Shown here piece by piece: positions 57,060 to 64,000 of a stretch of 64,000 nucleotides of DNA. The first letter of the stretch is position 1, and every line of letters starts with the position of its first letter. A model generated the notes under the pieces. The model saw only the letters and a list, made by a program, of their open reading frames with translations, searched no databases and had not been told where the DNA came from. The stretch is from positions 248,001 through 312,000 of the forward strand of contig BGZK01000105.1 of the NCBI GenBank assembly GCA_005406025.1. Direction: 5' to 3'. The translations under genes were made by a program, and so were the position numbers. This DNA comes from Eumeta japonica. Its lineage: Eukaryota; Arthropoda; Insecta; Lepidoptera; Psychidae.

Positions 57060-59183
57060 CTAGCGGGGGCGGAGGACGGCGCGCACCGTTCGGAAACGCC
57101 TTTCGAAGCCGAGCTTCGCGTAGAGAGAACGGGACGCGTCGTTCTCCGGGCGGATGACGACGAAGGGCCTGTAGCCGCGGGCGGCGACCTCACGCGTCAG
57201 CTTGCGCGCGAGGTACAGCCCGTAGCCCTTGCGGCGGTACTCGGGCCGCGTCTGCATCGAGAACATGGCGCCGTAGTACGACTGGACCATCCAGGCGGCG
57301 AGCTGGCCCTCCACGAAGATCCCGTAGGCGGGCAGCTCGGCGACCAGCTTCTCGAAGACCTCGCGGCACTCGATGTCGCTGGCCGGGTACAGGTCGTGCA
57401 CGGCCTTCATGTGCTCCGGCTGAAGACGGACTAGCTCCACGTCCGGTGGCAGTCTGAAAAGTTAATCAGATTCGACTATTATTAACAGGCATTGTCTAAA
57501 AAGCAATTTATTAATTTTTATTAATAAAGCAATTTATAATATATGTATATCATAAAGGATCCAAGAACACTTTCATATTATAATGTTTCATTTAATTTAC
57601 ATTAACTTATGACGTTACCGAAGTTACAAAAAAGTAATTTTTTTGTTGGGGCCGGCAGCCGAAAATTAAACTTATATGGCGATAACATAGCTTTGTCCGC
57701 TATCATCTTTGTTGACGTTTCTTCAGTTCACCTTTTTTATATTACTTGTTCTTCAAAAAGCTTTTTGACACAAAGTATTCTGCATGAAGCATGGAATATT
57801 TAAAAGAGAAACAAAAAAACGTAATTTTTCTTTCCTTGGGAACAGCCAGACTTGTAAAAATGTATAAAACAGTTTGAAATTATTTAACCAAGTTATGTCG
57901 CTTGGAACACAGTCCTTCCATTTTTGAGAGTAATATGAAAAATAAATGTTAATATGAGACAAGTCAACGTAGCGTTTCGCGATAAAAATGTTTATTTACC
58001 GTTTATCGAGAAATATATCTTTCATATAAACATAAACATATGTAGGTTGGCTCCAATTAATTTAAAAAAAAACTGCGGTTAAAGCTGTTATTATTATTAA
58101 CATACTGCACGGTTAAATTTTAATTTAGCTACGTAATAACTGATTAATTCATAGTGATTTGCATTAAAATAACGCCCACAACACATCGAAGTGGTTTTGA
58201 TGTAAATTTTGGATCATTTTCCTTTTATCCATAGTACATATTTTTTTTTAATTGGGAAACGAATAGATTGATATTTCAAAGCAAAACATGTAATAGTCTG
58301 AATAAAAAAAGTGTTTAAATTCTAACTTTTACACAAAGAATGCTATTTTTTTAGGAACAAGCTATGCTAGCCCCCTATTGATAATTGCTGAAACCATAAA
58401 AAAAAGGATTGTCATTCAGACAAAACAAGCGACCTGTCAATTTCAAAATAAAATTAAATGTTTAAAATGTCATTTGTAAAAATAACATTTACCTTAACAT
58501 TTACAAATTGAAAAAATATCATTTTCCTATATCAATTTCATAGTTATCGACATTTAGTGCGATAATTCATTTTTTTCTTTGATTCACGTCGAGCAAAAAC
58601 GATCTCACGATTCATTGAGAGTAAAAATAGTTAGTTAAATTTTTTTTGTTTAAAAATACCATACCTATAAATTTTTTTTAATAAATACATAAAATATTAA
58701 GCAATATCATTCTGCAAAATTATTTTTCAATTGTTTTTGTTGAATGCATAACAATCACCGTTATTTCTGTAAAAAACCTTTAATGAAATTTAAAGCGATT
58801 TTGAGAATTGAGTGTAATAAAATTTTAAAATCTACAACGATTCGTCGTATAAGCATGCAAATATCATAAATTATTACTGTTATAAAATTTTGAATTACAA
58901 GAGTTAGATATATAAGCTAGGTAAAAATACTAATATTAAAATGCACTAACTCTTCAGTATTGGTTTCCGTCGGTGGCTCCTCGCACACGTACACGTCGCC
59001 GGTGATTTTATCGTGAGCCTCATAGTGTTTTTCTAGTCGGTCCACTATAGCCTCGTGGGTGAAGTTCAGGTACAACGGCTGAGCGAGATCCAAGAGCAGG
59101 TCTTCGGTAGTGACCAGGTCCACCAGTTCTATCCTCTTCGAAGGGCAAAACACGGTCACACTCTCGTAGATATGACTGTTTGG
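57060..59183 (-). CDS. GNAT-fold N-acyltransferase (glycine N-acyltransferase-like), 3' exons
   Basis: Two certain exons, 59183-58951 and 57453-57060 (stop TAG), join in phase (GA|A) and read PNSHIYESVTVFCPSKR to TNTEELPPDVELVRL and on to AVLRPR, about 208 residues. The C-terminal exon holds a GNAT/FR47-like acetyl-CoA fold: RPEYRRKGYGLYLARKLT is the pyrophosphate-binding loop, and PENDASRSLYAKLGFERR is the family's last helix and strand. The upstream half resembles the N-terminal domain of insect glycine N-acyltransferase-like proteins, which conjugate acyl groups to small molecules; the substrate is unknown. The last exon is strongly GC-rich against very AT-rich flanks. The 5' part is missing; see the candidate exon at 62723-62788. 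Confidence 0.88.
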
Positions 59184-59266
59184 CTGGAAACCGAAATATA
59201 TGTCATTACTGCTATTGAATACATCACACTTTAGGAATCACGTAACATAACATAAGTTCCCGCTTA

Positions 59267-59307
59267 TTTGTCAGAAGGGTAGGCTCACTATATACCCTTC
59301 TGACAAA
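59267..59307. repeat. 15-bp perfect hairpin in GNAT upstream intron
   Basis: TTTGTCAGAAGGGTA (59267-59281) and TACCCTTCTGACAAA (59293-59307) are exact complements with an 11-nt loop. A second small hairpin, GTACTG / CAGTAC, follows at 59308-59325. Confidence 0.6.
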
Positions 59308-59502
59308 GTACTGCATTGTCAGTACACAGATCTTTTTATTTCTGTATACAAATTTGTATATAAAACAAAAGAGGTATGTACTTTTGTTTTATTGTTTATT
59401 CTGCAATACTCAATTGTCACTTCCATATATAAAGTTACGAATCGAATCTTTTACATGGATAGGTAAACAAGCTTACTACAAAAAAAAAAAAAGTATTACA
59501 TT

Positions 59503-59632
59503 GTCTATTAAGACAATGTTAATTGAATGTCTATTAAGACAATGTTAATTGAATGTCTATTAAGACAATGTTAATTGAATGTCTATTAAGACAATGTTAA
59601 TTGAATGTCTAATAAGACAATGTTAATTGAAT
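59503..59632. repeat. Five tandem copies of a 26-bp unit
   Basis: GTCTATTAAGACAATGTTAA plus TTGAAT repeats exactly at 59503, 59529, 59555, 59581 and 59607. Only the last copy differs by one base (AATAAG). With the TT preceding each unit, TTGTCT..AGACAA is a small inverted repeat, so the array is a string of potential hairpins. Confidence 0.97.
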
Positions 59633-60040
59633 TTTTATTTAAGTTATTTAATAATAAAAAATATGAAACAAATCACAAGAGTAAAAGTAAAAACGAGAGC
59701 TAAAAATTAAAAATAATAAAAATAATTAAAGCATCAGCAATAAATCCAAATAATAGATAGTAGTATTTTCCAGTTTCACTATTACTTTATTTCAGTTATT
59801 TCTTTATTTATAGAGTCGAAAAAATTCAAACAAAATGGTTAACGCCGATTGGACAAGAAGCCGGAGGGTGATTGTCGAATCATATCATTCGTCTCACATT
59901 AGCGAAAAATATCTGAAGAAAACAGTAATAAGTATTTTCACATGTCTCGTGCGGTACCTAGTTTTGAATGTGGGTACGTAAAATGTACAATGTACGTGGT
60001 GCGTGACGATACGCATTGTTGTTATCTTTAAGCATTTATT

Positions 60041-60260
60041 ATGAATTTCTATTCCGATACACGAGATATTATATCACATGATCCGAGAATAACCGCTGGG
60101 TTTGCCCGGAGTGGATCGCTAGGAGTTAGATGTCACCAGCACAAGAAATATTTGCCAAGACAAGTGAAACGAATTCAAGCTCGATGGGCTTACGTCGTTT
60201 TTGCCCGACTGCGCGACGCGAACGAGGGTGATGTGTTTATCAAGCCTATATATGTGTTTA
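60041..60260 (+). repeat. GC-richer block, probable repeat fragment
   Basis: A plus frame from 60041 (MNFYSDTRDIISHDP...) spans it, but TTTTTGCCCGACTGCGCGA and CGAGGGTGATGTGTTTAT resemble the wording of a common lepidopteran repeat. A 22-bp (TA)11 microsatellite follows at 60265-60286. I do not call a gene. Confidence 0.4.
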
Positions 60261-62722
60261 TGTGTATATATATATATATATATATATGTTTATTCCTTTG
60301 TGGCATTTTAGAAATCCAACGCGTGGGTGGATTTTGATGATTCTTTACGTCAATCGATGTTGTCAATCGGTGCCATGTTGTGAAAAAAAAAAAGTCGACG
60401 AATTATATCGTATGGGGTATAATTGAATACGCCTTCATCATCTTTAGCTTCTCTAATAATTTTTAATTTTGAATAATCATTTAATATCTACATATTAAAA
60501 TTTATTTACAACTTGAAAAAGAAAGCTAACTATAAAAAAGCATAGCATTTAAAATATAAAATATTGGATTGTATAATACAACATAGGTAGTTGGGTTCTA
60601 ATCGCAAAATTAACGACTTCATTGAGTTTCCAATTGAGTGCCCTGCCTATCTACAAATTTTGTGATCGGTAGAGATATAACAAGCAGTAATTAATTAAAA
60701 CTTTACTAAGGGTAAAGTACCTGTCAAGTTCAAAACTGTCTCAGTGAATAAATACACTCTACGTTTCTATTAGAAATGTAATTTTACCAGGAATTTCCTA
60801 CATAATTATGAAAGGTGGTTCTTTAGTATCGGTATACCTTTGATTTCGTCATGAATTATACAGATCTTTGAGAATAACTATTGCTATCAGAACTACTTGG
60901 TTAATTAAACATAGTTTATTGCCAACCACGTAAAAACTTTGTGTATAAGTCTAGTGTGGCTTTAATGTTTGTGAAATCCGTTTGACAAGAATGCAGCTAC
61001 AGGAATTAATAATTTACGTCTTGAAAGAATTATTTTTAAGCGAGCAGATACACAAAGGATGAAAGTTCAGCTTTGACGTCATATATAAATTATTTTCAGG
61101 CTTTCGTACAAAAACGTTCAAAGCGATTTTTTTATTGGCGACATGTGTGTCTGTCTGTTGGTATAAAGAGCTTGTATGTCAATTATAGCAACAGGTGCGA
61201 CAACCAAAACTCTTTCAACTGTTGTCTGTTGGCAATGACTTGAAAGTTGATACGTCATTATTAGTGAGTCACATCTACACGTGATTAATTTTTATAATTA
61301 ATTTTTCATATCTCTTATTGACAGCCGAATTGTATTCAAAACTCAATATTTTGTATGTTTTCTGTGTCTCTAAAGTAATATTTGATAGTGCTTAATTAAA
61401 AAATAACATAATTTATAATTTTTAATCTTATTAATTTCTTACGTACATTATATAATACGTCTAAAAATAATGTTTTTTCCTCATAGTTTACTAGGGTAAA
61501 TGAATTGTAATAATTACTTATTATACATAGTCTGGTATTATTACAGATTTCATGTGCTTCAGAAATCTAAGTCTACGAAGCACACAAAAAAAAAAAACAA
61601 TTATTTTTTAACCCTTTTAGTAAAATAATGATAAATATTTCAAAGGTTAAAGTAAAAGGTCAAATATTATATTTCACTGAATGTACAGAACCTCGGCCTG
61701 TGAGTCTGGTTCGTACTTAACTCTCGTACACGTACTCAATTCTCGATCACGGAAGATTTAAAATATTAGGGGATGTTTTACCATTTTTTGATAATCTTCA
61801 ATTGCCTTTTTAGTATTCTTTTTTGTAATTATGTAATAGACAGAAAAAAATATTAGGCTGTAGCTCAAGTGTGGAATGCGAAAAATTAGTGCCTATAAAA
61901 TCAAGTCTTCTTCATTTAATGTTTTGTATAAATTCCTATTCCTTCAATTTTATAAGTTAGAACTATACTTGAAAATTTTGTCCAACTTCTTCTTCGTCGT
62001 CAGTTACTATGTCATGTGATGTAGTAAGAAAATAAAATTATAATTATGATTTTTCGCTGGTCTTATAATTGATTTTGACCCAAAACATTCTGTAGGACAA
62101 CATATTTTAATATTGAAACGGAAATGCTGTAGATTGTGAAGAAAACACAATCCAAATACAGTTTTATTAAGGTCGGCCTACTGCTCGCCTTAAAGTAAAT
62201 ACAGTCTGTAAATTAAAGCGACGTTGCCAGCTTCATTATTCTTTCTCTCGCTTTTCAGTTTACTAGTTTACTAATACTAGTTTTTTTACAAACATAACAT
62301 TTGAAATGGCAACGTATTACATAAAAATACTCCACCCAGAGCCTAGTGGATCGGTCCAAGGATGGTAATTATTTTTTCCAATGTATCGAATTATATAAAT
62401 ATGCGAATGTTCTATAATTTATTAATAATTCATATTCCTGTTGTGAGAATATCAACAAGATAAGCTAGTAGTACTTGCATTTTTGAAATTAATAGAAGAC
62501 TAATAAGGTATTACATATAGAGAGTGTTCGTTTTTTTTATACAATACCAATTTAACTAAACGAATAATAGTAACAAAAGGTATTAACCCTTAAGGAAAAT
62601 CAGATTGCAATTGCTGAATATTAGTATTTCTTATCGAAGGTAAATCTTTTAAGACTAACATTAACGAATTAAGTTAAGTGAAACGAATAAGCGCGGCAGG
62701 CGACGGCGGCGCTTTCTGTCAC

Positions 62723-62788
62723 CTTGATGAAGACGTAGTGCCTTAGCGCGCGGCCACTAAACACCACACGCCACCCGGCCACGTCCAA
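62723..62788 (-). CDS. Candidate upstream exon of the GNAT gene
   Basis: 66 nt between CGCAG and AAG|GTGACA read LDVAGWRVVFSGRALRHYVF and IK in phase 0, which matches the phase-0 start of the exon at 59183. The join HYVFIK-PNSHIYESVTVF reads naturally for the N-terminal domain of glycine N-acyltransferase-like proteins. The GC-rich composition also matches the last exon. The acceptor lacks a strong pyrimidine tract, and the rest of the N-terminus is not found, so this is tentative. It could also be a GC-rich first exon or promoter region. Confidence 0.4.
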
Positions 62789-62829
62789 CTGCGAAGCGCT
62801 ACGCGGCTGCGAGCCTACAATACGGCTCG

Positions 62830-64000
62830 TAGTAGACTCGAAGCCTCGTAGCTACAATACTCTACGGTGACGACTCAAAACGTATATTATTTGTTTAATT
62901 ACGTGTATACCTAAAAAAGAGAGAACTTTGATACAAAAAAAAAAAAAAACGTAATTGTTTATTTTTCGTTTGCGGCTTCCTTTCTAATAGAAACCTATAG
63001 TTAAGTTTAAAAAAAAAATTCGCTGGAGTTGTAGCTATTCTTATGTGGATATACGGGGGACGCTTCTGCCTTTTCGAAATACGAAAAACTTTTGCCTGCG
63101 TCTCTGGTCGTGTGGCATATAACGAATTCTTCTATATTTTATATCAAACCATTTCCTCTTCAATCATGACCCCGTGATCAATCCAATTCATGATCTTTTA
63201 GTTTCAATTTCAGTCCCGGTTTCGCTCTTGATTCCGATTATAATTCTGTTTCCAATGTCGATCATTCATTATATCGATTATGCGGCCCGCGGTTTCACTC
63301 GCGTTGAATAATATTCTTATTAAATTCGCTTTTATTAGCGTATTGTTGGTCACATAAGTGCCATTAGTTTAGTGTTTATGGAAACACATACGTATTTATT
63401 AAATATATATGCATATTTGTCTATGCCCTGATAACCCAAAAACTCGTATTGTGAAGGTTAAAGAATGAATTTGAAGATATATGTTTAGCAGCACTGAACG
63501 CTGAAACTCTTAGGGGATTTTGTTGAATTTTGGCAAATGTAAAAAAAAAATAAACACATTATAGTCTATGTTACTCAGGGATAGTGCAGCTTTCTATTAG
63601 GGAAAATGTTACATGTAGAGTCGGTCAAATGCTTTCACAGATTACCTTCTGTAAACGAGCGAATAAGCGAATTTCATTTTTTACTATATCGGTATTGATT
63701 TACAAGAAGTCGATACGCTGAGAAATTCGGCATTGCGCTATTAAGTATTAAGTATGGGTCTTAGTAAATTAATAAACTTAGAATTGCTTCAACGACACTA
63801 TGTTTTGTCAATGCTATAGCTTGTTAATCTAAGAATTAAATCAATTTGTTTGTCTTTATAATCAATTGATAACTGTCAATAAATTAAAAAAAAGTATACT
63901 AATCGCTCTGCATCTCGTACATAGAGCACACTGGAAGTTCTGCACGTCTGGCCGTTTATAAATATTTGAATTTCAAATGTTATATTTTTTTAAATATCAT
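62830..64000. other. No gene recognised at right edge
   Basis: AT-rich filler. ATGCGGCCCGCGGTTTCACT near 63280 resembles a lepidopteran repeat remnant. Nothing else is supported. Confidence 0.35.

Noticed and set aside
60041..60337. 98-codon plus-strand frame
   Set aside because: It crosses a TA microsatellite and repeat-like wording; no family match and no splice context.

Overview
This window looks like AT-rich nuclear DNA from an insect, most likely a moth or butterfly. The evidence is multi-exon genes with GT-AG introns and clear insect-type orthologues, large repeat-filled introns, mariner, piggyBac and hAT relics, RTE-like LINE debris, and several short interspersed repeats of a kind I associate with Lepidoptera. 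The order is an inference from repeat style and protein wording; no species can be named from the sequence alone.

Layout. 1-8.5 kb: repeat-rich DNA with an unrecognised open frame at the left edge, a broken piggyBac-like transposase and a clean hAT-type MITE. 8.5-24.1 kb: two tandem minus-strand phospholipid-hydroperoxide glutathione peroxidase (PHGPx-type) genes, A (8549-10607) and B (22455-24062), separated by a 2.3-kb satellite array of about 49 copies of a 47-bp monomer and several MITEs. 25.1-26.4 kb: ISCU, the mitochondrial iron-sulfur scaffold, on the plus strand, divergent from GPx B. 26.7-49.1 kb: SON, a splicing co-factor with RS region, G-patch and dsRNA-binding domain, on the minus strand in 14 coding exons that join to one 810-residue frame. 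ISCU and SON are tail to tail with nearly coincident polyadenylation signals. The SON introns hold three mariner relics, a LINE relic, a five-copy 128-bp tandem repeat, a tRNA-like element and strong hairpins. 49.1-57.0 kb: gene-free, with repeats and tight palindromes. 57.1-62.8 kb: the 3' part of a GC-rich minus-strand GNAT acyltransferase gene, with a tentative upstream exon at 62.7 kb. 62.8-64 kb: no gene recognised.

Functional reading. The gene set is housekeeping: peroxide defence (cytosolic and mitochondrial GPx), Fe-S cluster assembly, RNA splicing and small-molecule acylation. I see no operon-like or defence-like new system. The most unusual signals are the satellite array between the two GPx copies, a low-divergence tract shared by the GPx copies that suggests gene conversion, the overlapping ISCU/SON 3' ends, several near-perfect palindromes with 2-7 nt loops, and some exon-like islands inside introns that the main gene models do not use.
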